64,000 bases of DNA from Bradyrhizobium iriomotense (GTDB taxonomy: Bacteria; Pseudomonadota; Alphaproteobacteria; Rhizobiales; Xanthobacteraceae). The notes below the pieces were generated by a model. The model had not been told where the DNA came from. It made no database searches and worked only from the letters and a program-made list of their open reading frames with translations. A program made the position numbers and the translations under genes. Of this stretch, positions 1 to 8,807 are shown piece after piece (the first letter of the stretch is position 1; every line of letters starts with the position of its first letter). The DNA lies in assembly GCF_018130765.1 (NCBI RefSeq), contig NZ_JAFCJZ010000005.1, forward strand, positions 359,601-423,600, given 5' to 3'.

Positions 1-382
1 ATTGCTCTCTCCTGTGATTGGCACTTTGGAGTGCGGGTGTTGAATGAGGGCATTTTGGACGCAGTGGACGGGAGCGTCCGTGATGCGCCTCACCCAATGC
101 TGCCGCTGGACCTGTCGCGCCGGCGAAACTCGATTCCTCGACGTCGCGCCAAAAAGCTTAAGGCCTCCCGCAGGAGGCCTGTAGCCGTCAGCGTTTCACC
201 GCATATGGAGGCTGGTCCTAGACTACGATGTGACGGGCTTGTGGACAGGGTCGATTAAACGTTGGCCCCGCACCGGCAACGGCCAAATCGCAGCAGGCGC
301 CTCAATTCGTGGATGTGATGGAGGAGATTTTGACGTCCATTCGCTCTCGACTTTGAGATTTGCCGACGCTGGCAACTCAGCA
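1..382. other. Intergenic stretch with no supported gene
   Basis: I see no convincing coding region here; the short open frames lack ribosome binding sites and recognisable composition. The stretch contains the minus-strand terminator described at 151-180. The sequence to the left of the window is unknown, so a gene could end just outside it. Confidence 0.5.
151..180 (-). terminator. Rho-independent terminator of the GG-peptide pair at 383-765
   Basis: An 8 bp GC-rich stem (161-168 with 173-180) with a 4-base loop is followed, reading the minus strand, by TTAAGCTTTTT. It lies about 200 bases downstream of the last small peptide gene on that strand, so the transcript would have a long 3' untranslated tail. 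Confidence 0.6.
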
Positions 383-568
383 CTACGTCTTGACCGGGGC
401 AATGCTGCTGCAGTGCCCATTCTGATCGTAAGTGAGCCGTACCCCGTAGATCACCATCGAGCCACCCCGTGCATCGACGACATCTGGGTTTCTGACTCCC
501 GTGTCAGCTTTCATGCCGCCGCTGACATCGCGAATTTCGTGATCCGTGAGTTCTCTGGCCGAACGCAT
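383..568 (-). CDS. GG-leader secreted peptide precursor 1 (61 aa)
   Basis: This small precursor has a bacteriocin-type leader: the N-terminal 18 residues end in LTDHEIRDVSGG, the acidic/hydrophobic pattern plus double glycine recognised by C39 peptidase-ABC exporters. Cleavage after Gly18 would release a 43-residue peptide containing one Cys. The start is fixed by AAGGAG seven bases upstream of the ATG; a longer frame exists but has no ribosome site. It follows peptide 2 by 11 bases on the same strand, so the two are probably one transcript. The mature part resembles nothing I recognise. It is very likely a substrate of the exporter encoded at 3760-8807; antimicrobial or signalling activity is inference. 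Confidence 0.72.
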   Translation of the reverse strand: MRSARELTDHEIRDVSGGMKADTGVRNPDVVDARGGSMVIYGVRLTYDQNGHCSSIAPVKT

Positions 569-579
569 CGGAGGCTCCT

Positions 580-765
580 TCAGATTTTTCCATAGGTCGG
601 GCCGAGGCAACCCTGGCTTCGGGCCAGTTCGAGCGTTGCCGCGGCCTGTCCCGCCTCCACTGTCTCGTGGAAGGCGTTGAGAAAGGCTCTTACGCGGGCA
701 TCGTCACTGTTGCGCGCTCCGCCGCACACGGTCTCCAGCTCACGCAGGTTCAGTTCGCTGTTCAT
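580..765 (-). CDS. GG-leader secreted peptide precursor 2 (61 aa)
   Basis: The N-terminus carries a short leader ending LRELETVCGG (Gly15-Gly16), a typical double-glycine cleavage site. The predicted 45-residue mature region is helical in character, rich in Ala, Arg and Glu, and ends in a short Gly/Pro-containing tail with one Cys. GAGGAG lies seven bases before the ATG, which sets the start. It is first in a two-gene unit with peptide 1. It is not similar to the peptides in the inverted arms apart from the leader. Function is unknown; export through the neighbouring C39-type transporter is inferred from the leader. Confidence 0.74.
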   Translation of the reverse strand: MNSELNLRELETVCGGARNSDDARVRAFLNAFHETVEAGQAAATLELARSQGCLGPTYGKI

Positions 766-792
766 CTGGATGCTCCTCAAGTTTTCTGGAAC

Positions 793-808
793 GGATCTGA
801 ACAGATCC
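793..808. promoter_or_regulatory. Perfect dyad upstream of GG-peptide 2, candidate operator
   Basis: GGATCTG-AA-CAGATCC is a perfect 7+7 bp dyad located 28 bases upstream of the peptide 2 start codon, just before its ribosome binding site. It lacks a following T-tract, so it is not a terminator. A binding site for a dimeric regulator, or an mRNA hairpin near the ribosome site, are both possible. Confidence 0.35.
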
Positions 809-1027
809 TGCTCCGGCACACCGTGACACCCATCACGTCCCTCCCCCGGGGGCACCCAATTCGCATCGGGGCCTGGAGTCTGCGAAGACGTGCACAGTCT
901 CTCAATTCAAGTGCGCTTGGGCAACATTCCGCACCTGCTTAGCTTCCGGACGACTGGAGCAACTCATCGGCAATCCAACCGACAGGTCTGGCGTCAGATG
1001 CGGACGGAGCTTTAGATCCAAGCGGAA

Positions 1028-1051
1028 GAGGCCGCCGAACGTGGCGACCTC
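1028..1051 (-). terminator. Hairpin after the left-arm peptide genes
   Basis: A GC-rich hairpin (GAGGCCGCC at 1028-1036 pairing with 1043-1051) lies about 30 bases after the 75 aa peptide gene. The minus-strand tail is only TTCCGC, so termination may be weak. The corresponding hairpin in the right arm at 9565-9590 has a better T-tract. Confidence 0.45.
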
Positions 1052-1082
1052 CAATTCGCGAGCAACTCAGGAAAAAACCAGC

Positions 1083-1310
1083 TCAGAGAGGCGGCTGCCC
1101 CGGCCCCGAGCCCGGGCCAAACGGGCCGCGCAGATTGCCGGGGCCCTGCAGGCCGCCAAAGATCAAGCCGCCGACCCACTGAACGGCGCCCTTGATGGCG
1201 CCGCCGATGGCGCGGAAGGCGTCGCCGAGCCAGTTACCACCGACGACCGCATCGAGTTCCGCATCGTTCAGTTCGATGATTTCAGGTTTTGCATGTTCCA
1301 GGTTCAGCAT
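1083..1310 (-). CDS. GG-leader peptide B, left-arm copy (75 aa)
   Basis: The leader of about 25 residues ends LNDAELDAVVGG; cleavage would release a 50-residue peptide. The mature N-terminal half is an amphipathic stretch with small-residue spacing of the GxxxG kind (AIGGAIKGAVQWVGG). The C-terminal half is Gly/Pro-rich and ends GPGQPPL. AGGAG precedes the ATG. It lies 54 bases after peptide A on the same strand. A membrane-active helix paired with a second short peptide is the layout of class IIb two-peptide bacteriocins; that assignment is inference. The right-arm copy at 9314 differs at five mature positions. Confidence 0.85.
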   Translation of the reverse strand: MLNLEHAKPEIIELNDAELDAVVGGNWLGDAFRAIGGAIKGAVQWVGGLIFGGLQGPGNLRGPFGPGSGPGQPPL

Positions 1311-1364
1311 TTTGGTCGCTCCTCTTCAGATGATGTGTTGATGAAACGTTTGAACGTGTGGTTC

Positions 1365-1544
1365 TCAGCGGTGGAAGATGCCACCAGGCAACCAGGGGTT
1401 CGGCCCGGCCGGCTGATGGGTCGTGATCTTTCCATCCACAATCCAGGGACCAATGCAGCCTCCATCGTTGATGAAGCCACCGCACACGGACTCCAATTCA
1501 CGGTCGTCCAGCTCTTTGCAGTCGCGATTGCTGCGCTCAATCAT
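1365..1544 (-). CDS. GG-leader peptide A, left-arm copy (59 aa)
   Basis: The leader ends LDDRELESVCGG; the predicted 36-residue mature peptide begins FINDGG and is rich in Gly, Pro and Trp (GPNPWLPGG near the end), with a single Cys. The ATG is preceded by GGGAG. It is the first gene of the left-arm cassette, 80 bases downstream of a CRP box, followed by peptide B. The mature part is identical to the right-arm copy at 9080; only two leader residues differ (Cys9/Arg, Lys10/Arg). It is a likely substrate of the C39 peptidase of the exporter at 3760. Activity is unknown. Confidence 0.85.
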   Translation of the reverse strand: MIERSNRDCKELDDRELESVCGGFINDGGCIGPWIVDGKITTHQPAGPNPWLPGGIFHR

Positions 1545-1624
1545 TTCTGTCTCCCGCTTGCCAACGAGGGGCCATCCCCTCTCATCTGGTGGTCGCAGGA
1601 GTACCGCGGGCAGCTTGCTCAGAC

Positions 1625-1640
1625 TGTGATTCGAATCACA
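1625..1640 (-). promoter_or_regulatory. CRP-type binding site, left arm
   Basis: TGTGATTCGAATCACA is a perfect 16 bp palindrome matching the CRP consensus TGTGA-N6-TCACA. It lies 80 bases upstream of the peptide A start. A TACTCC hexamer at 1598-1603 sits where a -10 element would be if the box were centred at -41.5 (class II activation), though it is a poor match to TATAAT. The box marks the outer end of arm similarity. Confidence 0.75.
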
Positions 1641-1734
1641 GGAACCACGGCGGGGACGGGCGGCGCGTTGGCGCGGCCGTCGGTTCGAATAGGCATCCAC
1701 TTCCGGAAGAGAACGCGGTCAACGCGCAGACGCC

Positions 1735-2262
1735 TCAAAGCCGGGAACGAATTGAACTCAGGATCCCGGTCGTCGCGTCGATGACCTGTATTGCTTGCTG
1801 GGCCTTTACCAACCCTAGAGCTGACCTCGCGCACTGATCGGGAAGTTGCGCGATCTTTCTGCGCTGGCTGGTCAGAATATTGGTCGACTGCTCTATGGCA
1901 AATTTCACCACATCGCGGGTTGGGTCGTTGTCGCCAACGCTCGTCAATTCCTTCTCGATCGTAATCAGATATTCGAAACTGGACAGCTCTTGAGAAATCT
2001 CCGCGAGATCTTGGACCGTGGCCTTAACGCAATCCGCGTCCGCAGCGGGTATATCGGTCCGTTTGGAAGTTTGGACGAGGTCCGCCATCAAGCCTGCAAA
2101 CATTGGCCTGAGATCTTCGACTCGCTTCAGGTCTGCGGGACTGAGGACGCCGGCCAAGCACATCTTCGTCGCGAGCAGCAACCCCAGGCATTGCAACGCC
2201 AGTCGATTTGCAACCACACGAGCTGCCGCGGCAGGTGTCACGCTATCCGGTTGCGATATCAT
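1735..2262 (-). CDS. Hypothetical exported protein inside the inverted arms
   Basis: A protein of about 175 residues if begun at the ATG at 2262. The N-terminal 40 residues hold a hydrophobic run (LALQCLGLLLATKMCLAG) consistent with a signal peptide or lipid-type anchor. The rest is predicted helical, with two Cys and several Lys/Arg-Asp/Glu patterns. Upstream in-frame starts at 2304 and a GTG at 2406 are possible, and none has a well-spaced ribosome site, so the N-terminus is uncertain. It is transcribed away from the exporter, towards the left-arm peptides. Position within a peptide export locus makes an immunity or accessory role worth testing, but nothing in the sequence shows it. Confidence 0.55.
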   Translation of the reverse strand: MISQPDSVTPAAAARVVANRLALQCLGLLLATKMCLAGVLSPADLKRVEDLRPMFAGLMADLVQTSKRTDIPAADADCVKATVQDLAEISQELSSFEYLITIEKELTSVGDNDPTRDVVKFAIEQSTNILTSQRRKIAQLPDQCARSALGLVKAQQAIQVIDATTGILSSIRSRL

Positions 2263-2501
2263 TTGACGCGCTCGAAGGCTCGGCCGGCAGTCCAGTCCCA
2301 TCATTGGCGATAGCTTAGCGCCGCACAAGAGATCGCTCAATCGTATTTCCGCCAGCGCCCGCCTCAGACGCCAGGATTGATCGCGACCCGTTGTAGGACA
2401 ATTCACTCCTATGTATCATCGGAGCCTACTCCGGAAGTTCCAAGTTATTTTTTGACGAACAGAAAGTGGTTGTGCCGGGATCATTTGCGGAGACTTGAAG
2501 C

Positions 2502-3767
2502 GTGACCGACGGCCCCGAACATATCTTTCGTGCAAGCGCGTTGCAGCGCGCGGCGTCTCCAGACGAACTCGACCATCTTGTCGCGATCACCAAGCCCGCC
2601 GACTGGATCCTGGCCGCCGTTGTCACGGTCGCACTGGTTGCGGCGCTGATCTGGGGGATCTACGGCCGGATTCCCTCCCGCGTGTCGGGACAGGGAATTC
2701 TGGTCGGCAGCGGACGCGTCATCGATGCAGTCTCTGCCGCGGAAGGACGGCTCGCTTCGCTCAGCATTTCCGTCGGCGATCATGTCGAACGCGGGCAGTT
2801 GATTGCCCAGATCTCGCAGACCGACATCGAGCAGAAGTACGCAAATGCGGTGGAGACCTATAAGGAGCGTCAGCGCGAGCATGACGACATGGCCGCTAAC
2901 GTGAGGTCGGAGCTCGCGGCCAAGGCCTCCAATTTCGAAAAGCTCGAGGCCGCCTTCAACAAGGTCATCGAAGCGACCGGGCAGCGCGTTCAGTCGCTGG
3001 ATATCGACGTGAAGAATCTCGAGCAGCTCATGGCCAAGGGGCTGACCACGCGGAAGACGCTGGATGATCGCCGTCTCGAGTTGACCGAGGCGCAGCAGCG
3101 TCGGATGGACTCGCAAAACGAGATCCTCAAGCTGCACGCACAGAAATCCGATCTCCAAACCCAGCGGGAGCATGAATTGCAGCAGGCCGAGTTCGCGGCC
3201 AATAATGCTCGCCGCGAGATGCAGGCACTCGCCGGCACCCTGGGGCGCAATTCGCAGATTCTCAGTCCGATCGCGGGGCGCGTGCTCGAGATCAAGATAT
3301 CGACCGGTTCGGTGCTCGCCGTCGGCACGCCGGTGGTTCTGATTGAAGACGAGGGCTCGAAGGTCGAGGCGGTGGTTTATATCCCCGCCGAGCAGGGCAA
3401 GAGCGTCAAGCCGGGCTCGCAGGTGCGCATCGCGCCCAGCACTGTCAAGCGCGAGGAGTTCGGCACGATGATCGGGACCGTCTCCAGCGTGTCGGAGTTT
3501 CCCGTCACGCCGCAGGGCATGACCGCGGTGCTCCATAACGACCAGCTGGTTAAGGTGTTCTCCCATGACGGCGCGCCCTATGCCGTGGCCGTATCCCTGG
3601 AGCGGGACGAGACGACGCCGAGCGGCTATCGATGGGCCGTCGGCAAGGGACCACAGGTTCATCTGACCAGCGGCACGCTCGTTCAGGCCGAAATTACCAC
3701 CCGAAACCGGCGTCCGCTGGATCTCGTTGTTCCTCTCATCAGGAAGCTGACCGGGATCGATGGATAG
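2502..3767 (+). CDS. NHLM-type bacteriocin system secretion protein (HlyD family)
   Basis: This 421-residue periplasmic adaptor would link the ABC transporters to an outer-membrane channel. A cytoplasmic N-terminus of about 33 residues is followed by one membrane helix (residues about 34-55), a lipoyl half-domain, a long coiled coil (about 110-240), the second lipoyl half and a beta-barrel domain. This is the layout of HlyD-like membrane-fusion proteins and specifically of the NHLM microcin type. It starts with GTG, with GGAG nine bases upstream. It overlaps the next gene by eight bases, so the three exporter genes are translationally coupled. No dedicated outer-membrane TolC gene is present in the window. 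Confidence 0.9.
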   Translation: MTDGPEHIFRASALQRAASPDELDHLVAITKPADWILAAVVTVALVAALIWGIYGRIPSRVSGQGILVGSGRVIDAVSAAEGRLASLSISVGDHVERGQLIAQISQTDIEQKYANAVETYKERQREHDDMAANVRSELAAKASNFEKLEAAFNKVIEATGQRVQSLDIDVKNLEQLMAKGLTTRKTLDDRRLELTEAQQRRMDSQNEILKLHAQKSDLQTQREHELQQAEFAANNARREMQALAGTLGRNSQILSPIAGRVLEIKISTGSVLAVGTPVVLIEDEGSKVEAVVYIPAEQGKSVKPGSQVRIAPSTVKREEFGTMIGTVSSVSEFPVTPQGMTAVLHNDQLVKVFSHDGAPYAVAVSLERDETTPSGYRWAVGKGPQVHLTSGTLVQAEITTRNRRPLDLVVPLIRKLTGIDG

Positions 3768-5925
3768 TCCTGCCAAGCCTTCTCCGGGGGTCAAGAAGAC
3801 ACCCACCGTCCTGCAGATGGAAGCGGCGGAATGCGGCGCGGCCTGTCTCGCCATGGTGCTGGCGCATTATGGCCGCTGGGTGCCGCTCGAGCAGTTGCGC
3901 GTCGAATGCGGCGTATCGCGCGATGGCAGCAAGGCGAGCAACGTCGTCAGGGCGGCGCGCCGCTTCGGCCTGTCCGCCAAGGGCTTTCGGCAGGAGGTCA
4001 CGACGCTGCGCACGACGCCCACGCCCTGCATCATCCACTGGAATCTCAATCATTTCGTCGTTCTCGAGGGGCTCGACGGAAAGTTCGCGTACATCAACGA
4101 CCCGGCCTTTGGGCGAAGGCGAATCGGTCTCGACGAGCTCGACAGGAGCTTCACCGGCGTCGTACTCGTTTTTGAGCCGACCGCCGGGTTCATTGCGCAA
4201 GGAAGCAAGCCTGGCGGACTGCGCCTGCTGGTCCGAGAACTGCGTGGATCGAAGGCAGCTGTCGGGCTGCTTCTCCTGCTCAGCTTCGTCATGGTTCTTC
4301 CGGGTCTCGTGGCCGCGAGCTTTTCGAAGATTTTCGTCGATGACATCCTGATCCAGCATCTGGATGGATGGTTGCGTCCGCTCCTGGTCGGCATGGCCGC
4401 CACCGCACTGATCCGCACTATTCTGGTGTTGCTCCAGCAATCACTGTTGCTGCGGCTGCAGACGAAGCTCTCGGTGGTGATGATCAGCCGCTTCCTCTGG
4501 CGGGTGATGGCATTGCCGATGGAATTCTTCACCCAGCGCCACGCCGGCGATATCGCGACGCGCGTTGCGGCCAACGAGCAGATTGCCCGACTGCTTGCAG
4601 GCGGCATTGCCGCGAATGCGCTCAACCTCACCTCCGTCGTGTTCTTCGCGCTGGCCATGGCGGTCTACGATCTCTGGCTTGCGGCGATCTGTATTGCCTT
4701 GTCTCTGCTCAACGTGCTGCTCTTGCGCCTGTCGCATCAACGACGGGAAGATCTCAGCCGCGGGCTCTCGCAAGAACGCGGAAAGTTGCTGGGAGCGGTG
4801 GTCAGCATCGTCAGGAGCATTGAGACGATCAAGGCAAGTGGCCTCGAGGACGAGGCGTTCGGGCAGTGGTCTGGCATTCAGGCCAAGCTTCTCAATGCAG
4901 AGCGCGACCTCGCCTCGTCGTCGATCATGCTCGACATGATCCCGACGCTGATCTCCGGATTGACCATGACGGCGATCCTCGGCTTCGGAGGTTTGCGGGT
5001 GATTGAAGGCTCGCTGACGCTCGGCAGCCTCGTCGCGTTCCAGGCGCTGATGGCAAGCTTCTCGGAGCCTGTTTCGGCGCTGGTCAATCAGGCCAGCGGC
5101 TTTCAGTTGATCCGGGGCGCGCTCGACCGCCTCGAAGACGTCTACAACTATCCGCTCGGCGACAAGCCGAAGGAAGGCGGATCCGAAAAGCGTTTCCCAG
5201 CTAAGCTCGCCGGACGCGTCGAACTGAGGAATGTACAATTCGGCTATTCGCTGCTCGAGCCTCCGCTGATCTCCGATCTTTCGATTGCCATCAGCCCGGG
5301 ATCGCGGGTGGCGATTGTCGGCGCGTCCGGAAGCGGCAAATCGACGCTTGGTCGCCTGATTTGCGGCCTCAACAGGCCGTGGTCCGGGGAGATCCTGATC
5401 GACGGGGCCCCGCTTGGGGACGTGCCGCCCGAGATCCTCGCCAACTCCGTAGCCTATGTGGACCAGGATATCTTCCTGTTCGAGGGCACGGTGCGAGACA
5501 ATCTCACGCTCTGGGACCGGACGACGCCGGACGTCGATCTGACCAGGGCGCTGCAAGACGGGCAGATCCAGGGTGAGATCGCCATCAGGGCCGGCAATTA
5601 CGATACTTACGTCAGCGAGGGTGGAACGAATTTCAGCGGCGGGCAGCGCCAGCGCATCGAGATCGCGCGTGCTCTTGTCGGCCGCCCTTCCGTCATCGTT
5701 CTCGATGAAGCCACGGCAGCGCTCGATCCGGTCACAGAGAAGGCGATCGACGATAATTTGCGCCGTTCCGGCTGCACCTGCATCATCATCGCGCATCGTC
5801 TGAGCACGATCAGGGATTGCGACGAGATCATCGTGTTACGGCAAGGCAAGGTTGTCGAGCGAGGGACGCACGAGAGCCTCCTCGCCCTCGCCGGCGAATA
5901 CGCAAGGCTGGTGTCCCAGGAATGA
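3760..5925 (+). CDS. NHLM-type peptidase/ABC exporter (C39 peptidase, permease, ATPase)
   Basis: This 721-residue inner-membrane protein would cleave double-glycine leaders and export the peptides. Residues 15-140 form a C39 cysteine peptidase with Cys25 in the ECGAACL motif, His98 in HWNLNHFVV and Asp114, all catalytic positions present. About six membrane helices follow (about 165-450). The C-terminal ATPase has Walker A GASGSGKS near residue 520, signature FSGGQRQR, Walker B VIVLDEATAALD and the H-loop histidine. This order is that of peptidase-containing ABC transporters paired with NHLM systems. It overlaps both neighbours. The short GG-peptides at both ends of the locus are its expected substrates. 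Confidence 0.94.
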   Translation: MDSPAKPSPGVKKTPTVLQMEAAECGAACLAMVLAHYGRWVPLEQLRVECGVSRDGSKASNVVRAARRFGLSAKGFRQEVTTLRTTPTPCIIHWNLNHFVVLEGLDGKFAYINDPAFGRRRIGLDELDRSFTGVVLVFEPTAGFIAQGSKPGGLRLLVRELRGSKAAVGLLLLLSFVMVLPGLVAASFSKIFVDDILIQHLDGWLRPLLVGMAATALIRTILVLLQQSLLLRLQTKLSVVMISRFLWRVMALPMEFFTQRHAGDIATRVAANEQIARLLAGGIAANALNLTSVVFFALAMAVYDLWLAAICIALSLLNVLLLRLSHQRREDLSRGLSQERGKLLGAVVSIVRSIETIKASGLEDEAFGQWSGIQAKLLNAERDLASSSIMLDMIPTLISGLTMTAILGFGGLRVIEGSLTLGSLVAFQALMASFSEPVSALVNQASGFQLIRGALDRLEDVYNYPLGDKPKEGGSEKRFPAKLAGRVELRNVQFGYSLLEPPLISDLSIAISPGSRVAIVGASGSGKSTLGRLICGLNRPWSGEILIDGAPLGDVPPEILANSVAYVDQDIFLFEGTVRDNLTLWDRTTPDVDLTRALQDGQIQGEIAIRAGNYDTYVSEGGTNFSGGQRQRIEIARALVGRPSVIVLDEATAALDPVTEKAIDDNLRRSGCTCIIIAHRLSTIRDCDEIIVLRQGKVVERGTHESLLALAGEYARLVSQE

Positions 5926-8807
5926 CCCGTTCGGCTGAAAACATCGTGTCGGGCGCGAGCCTCCTCTCGACGGAGCTTCCGGTCGATATGGCGCTCGATG
6001 GTCGCAGGCCCGTCCTCCTCAATCACCGCGGCCATGTACTGGAGGTCATCGCCGGTCATCTCGACATCTTTGCTGTCGATGTCGACGATGGCGAATACGG
6101 AAGCAGACACCATCTGTTTCGAATCGAAAGCGGCGATGTTATCCCCGATCTCCAGGCGCTCGCGACATCCGCAGCACACAGCGTCAGCTTCATCGCAGTC
6201 GGCACCGACGGAACGCGCGCGTCAGCGCGATCCAGGTCGGATCTCTCGGCAGCTCAGGCCACGCGCTGGATCGAACGGTTGGCGCGCTTCGTCGCAGGCC
6301 CTGCGCCGCACTGGCAGATGGCCGAGTTGCCGGAGGGCGAAGCCCGATTGTCCCCGAACGAATGCGGCCGGGGACCCATGCGTGGACTACTTTGGCTGAC
6401 GGTGGAGCGCGGCGACCTCAATCTGATGGGCGTCGCCGTTTCTTATGGGGCCGGAAGCCGGCCGCTGCCGCTGACCTCGGGCTTATGGGTCGAGGCGGGC
6501 CCGGAAGGCTGCAGCGTGACCGCAACAGGCGTTGCGCCCGCCTCGATCTGGCCGGCAATCGATCAGCTCCACCAGAGCTTCGTCACCTGCGTCCAGCGCA
6601 TTCTGGAGCATGAAAGGCTCGCCGAGAGTGAGCGTTTGGCGAGCCGGAATGCTCTTGCGGCGTCGCAGTCGATGGAAGCCTTCGACCGCCTGTCAGGCAT
6701 CATCGGGCGGCGCTTTGATCATGACTCGGTCGATGCATCGTATTCCGACCGGCTGGCCGGCGCCTGCCAACTTGTCGGAAGCGCTATGCGCACGCCTATC
6801 GCGGTCCCCGGTCGAATCGATGGCAGCCGGCAGGAATTCGCTGACCTGACGCAAATCGCGCTCGATGCCCGTCTTCGGCTGCGGCAAGTCCTGCTGCGGT
6901 CGCGCTGGTGGCGAACCGACGCCGGCCCACTGGTCGGCTGGTTTGGCGAGAAGCGCGATCCGGTCGCCCTGGTCTACGAGCCGCGCCGCGGCTACATCAT
7001 GATCGATCCGCTGACGAAAGCGCGTCGGCCGGTCAATCGCGCCGTCGCGGCGCAGATCGCTTCGGACGCGGCGATGTTCTATCCGCCGCTGCCGTCACGC
7101 TCCCTGAATTTCAGGGATCTTCTTCAATTTGCCCTACGCTATGCGCGTGGCAGCGGTCTGCGCATCGCATTGGCGGTCGTGATGATCGGGCTTCTGTCGC
7201 TGGCGACTCCCTTTGTCACCAACCTGCTGATCAGCTCAATCATCCCGAGATCGGAGCTCGACCAGCTCGTGTTCTGCGCTCTCGCGCTTGGCCTGACGGC
7301 ACTGGCGGTAGCCAGCGTCCAAGTCATGCAGGGGCTTGTCATGCTCCGCATGGAAGCGACGATCGACTGGCGATTGCAGTCGGCGTTGATCGATCGTCTG
7401 CTCAGGTTGCCCACCGCGGTCTTCCGGGAATTCACGGCGGGCGAGCTGGTGGACCGCGCGATGGGCATCGACGCCGCGCGGCGTGCGCTGACAGGCCACG
7501 CGTTGCGCGGCATGATCGCAGGCCTATTCTGCATCTTCAGCCTCGGCTTGATGGTCTACTACAGCCCGAAGCTGGCCTTGCTCGCGATTGGGCTGACATT
7601 CGTCAGGGCGGCCGCCATCATTTTCACTAACCTGCTGCGGCTCTATTACGAGAACAAGCACTTCAATCAGCAGGGCAAGGTCAGCGGATTCGTCCTCCAG
7701 TTGCTGATGGGTGTCGGCAAGTTGCGCGTGTCGGGAGCGACCGGGCGCGCGCTCGGAATTTGGTCGAAGCAGTTCGCGACCCAAAAGCAATATTTTGTCT
7801 CCTCGCAAGTTGCTGGCAACGGCCTCGGCGCATTCGAGACGGCCTTTCCAACCCTCGCGACGCTGATCATATTTGCCTACGCATCCTATTCGAACAGCAA
7901 CCTGCTCACGGATCTCGGCACGTTCTTCGCGTTCTTTTCCGCCTTCGGGCAATCGATGGGGGCCGTCGGCTCCTGGGCGAGCGGCGTGAGTGAGGCGCTG
8001 ATCGCAATACCACCGATGCTCCGGTTGCGGCCTCTGATCGCGAGCCCGACGGAGATTTCAGATGAGCGCAAGGCGCCGGGAGAACTGTCCGGTTCGATCG
8101 AGCTTGCGCGCGTGTCGTTCCGGTATCTGTCGAGCGGCCCTCTGGTGCTCGACAACGTCACATTAAAGATCGCGCCGGGCGAATACGTCGCGCTCGTAGG
8201 TCCATCCGGAAGTGGCAAATCCTCCCTGTTCCGGCTGCTGCTGGGGTTCGAGCGACCGGAATCGGGCGCAGTGTTCTACGACGGAAAATCAATCGAGACG
8301 CTGGATGCAAGCGGCTTACGGCGACAGCTTGGTGTCGTCTTGCAGAGCGCCAGGTTGGCTAACGGGAGCATCTACGAGAATATCTGTGGCGGACTTCGAC
8401 TGCCGCTCGATCAGGCCTGGGAAGCCGCCCGGCTCGCCGGCATTGAAGAGGACATCAAGGCCATGCCGATGGGCATGCTGACCCAGATGGCCGAAGGCGT
8501 CAGTACGCTTTCAGGAGGACAACGTCAGCGCATCATGATCGCGCGCGCCATCGCGCGACGCCCACGCGTCCTGCTGTTCGACGAGGCGACGAGCTCCCTC
8601 GACAATCGATCCCAAGCCATCGTTAGCGATGCCCTGGAAAATTTGAATGTCACTCGGATCGTCATCGCTCACCGGCTGAGCACCGTGAAGAGAGCGGATC
8701 GGATCATCGTGCTGGTCGACGGCAAGATCGTCGAAAGCGGCACGTTCGAGGAGTTGACCGCCGCCGCCGGTGCTTTTTCGGCGTTTGCACAGCGGCAGAT
8801 GCTTTAA
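5922..8807 (+). CDS. NHLM-type second ABC exporter subunit (permease/ATP-binding, 961 aa)
   Basis: This large ABC half-transporter is the second NHLM transporter component. The N-terminal 400 residues are a long extension not found in ordinary exporters; part of it (about 350-400) resembles a degenerate C39-like region that lacks the catalytic cysteine context. It is followed by six membrane helices (about 415-690) and an ATPase with GPSGSGKSS near residue 760, LSGGQRQRIM near 863 and LLFDEATSSLD. The ATG overlaps the preceding stop as ATGA. It probably forms a heterodimer with the peptidase subunit or a parallel exporter. A longer frame upstream is excluded because it would overlap the previous gene by more than 100 bases. 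Confidence 0.92.
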   Translation: MTRSAENIVSGASLLSTELPVDMALDGRRPVLLNHRGHVLEVIAGHLDIFAVDVDDGEYGSRHHLFRIESGDVIPDLQALATSAAHSVSFIAVGTDGTRASARSRSDLSAAQATRWIERLARFVAGPAPHWQMAELPEGEARLSPNECGRGPMRGLLWLTVERGDLNLMGVAVSYGAGSRPLPLTSGLWVEAGPEGCSVTATGVAPASIWPAIDQLHQSFVTCVQRILEHERLAESERLASRNALAASQSMEAFDRLSGIIGRRFDHDSVDASYSDRLAGACQLVGSAMRTPIAVPGRIDGSRQEFADLTQIALDARLRLRQVLLRSRWWRTDAGPLVGWFGEKRDPVALVYEPRRGYIMIDPLTKARRPVNRAVAAQIASDAAMFYPPLPSRSLNFRDLLQFALRYARGSGLRIALAVVMIGLLSLATPFVTNLLISSIIPRSELDQLVFCALALGLTALAVASVQVMQGLVMLRMEATIDWRLQSALIDRLLRLPTAVFREFTAGELVDRAMGIDAARRALTGHALRGMIAGLFCIFSLGLMVYYSPKLALLAIGLTFVRAAAIIFTNLLRLYYENKHFNQQGKVSGFVLQLLMGVGKLRVSGATGRALGIWSKQFATQKQYFVSSQVAGNGLGAFETAFPTLATLIIFAYASYSNSNLLTDLGTFFAFFSAFGQSMGAVGSWASGVSEALIAIPPMLRLRPLIASPTEISDERKAPGELSGSIELARVSFRYLSSGPLVLDNVTLKIAPGEYVALVGPSGSGKSSLFRLLLGFERPESGAVFYDGKSIETLDASGLRRQLGVVLQSARLANGSIYENICGGLRLPLDQAWEAARLAGIEEDIKAMPMGMLTQMAEGVSTLSGGQRQRIMIARAIARRPRVLLFDEATSSLDNRSQAIVSDALENLNVTRIVIAHRLSTVKRADRIIVLVDGKIVESGTFEELTAAAGAFSAFAQRQML

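Larger units (their letters stand above)
1031..1640 (-). repeat. Left arm of a ~610 bp inverted repeat (mate at 8984-9593)
   Basis: The arm matches 8984-9593 in inverted orientation. Paired coordinates add to 10624 without indels from the CRP box through both peptide genes (for example 1544 with 9080 and 1083 with 9541). Small indels appear only beyond the second peptide stop codon. Similarity ends abruptly at the CRP box. The arm contains the CRP box, ribosome sites, the two peptide genes and a hairpin, so it is a complete expression cassette copied in mirror image around the exporter genes. Confidence 0.93.

Noticed and set aside
2471..2486. Possible third CRP box before the exporter (TGTGCCGGGATCATTT)
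   Set aside because: Half-sites match poorly and the spacing is five, not six; not comparable with the two arm boxes.
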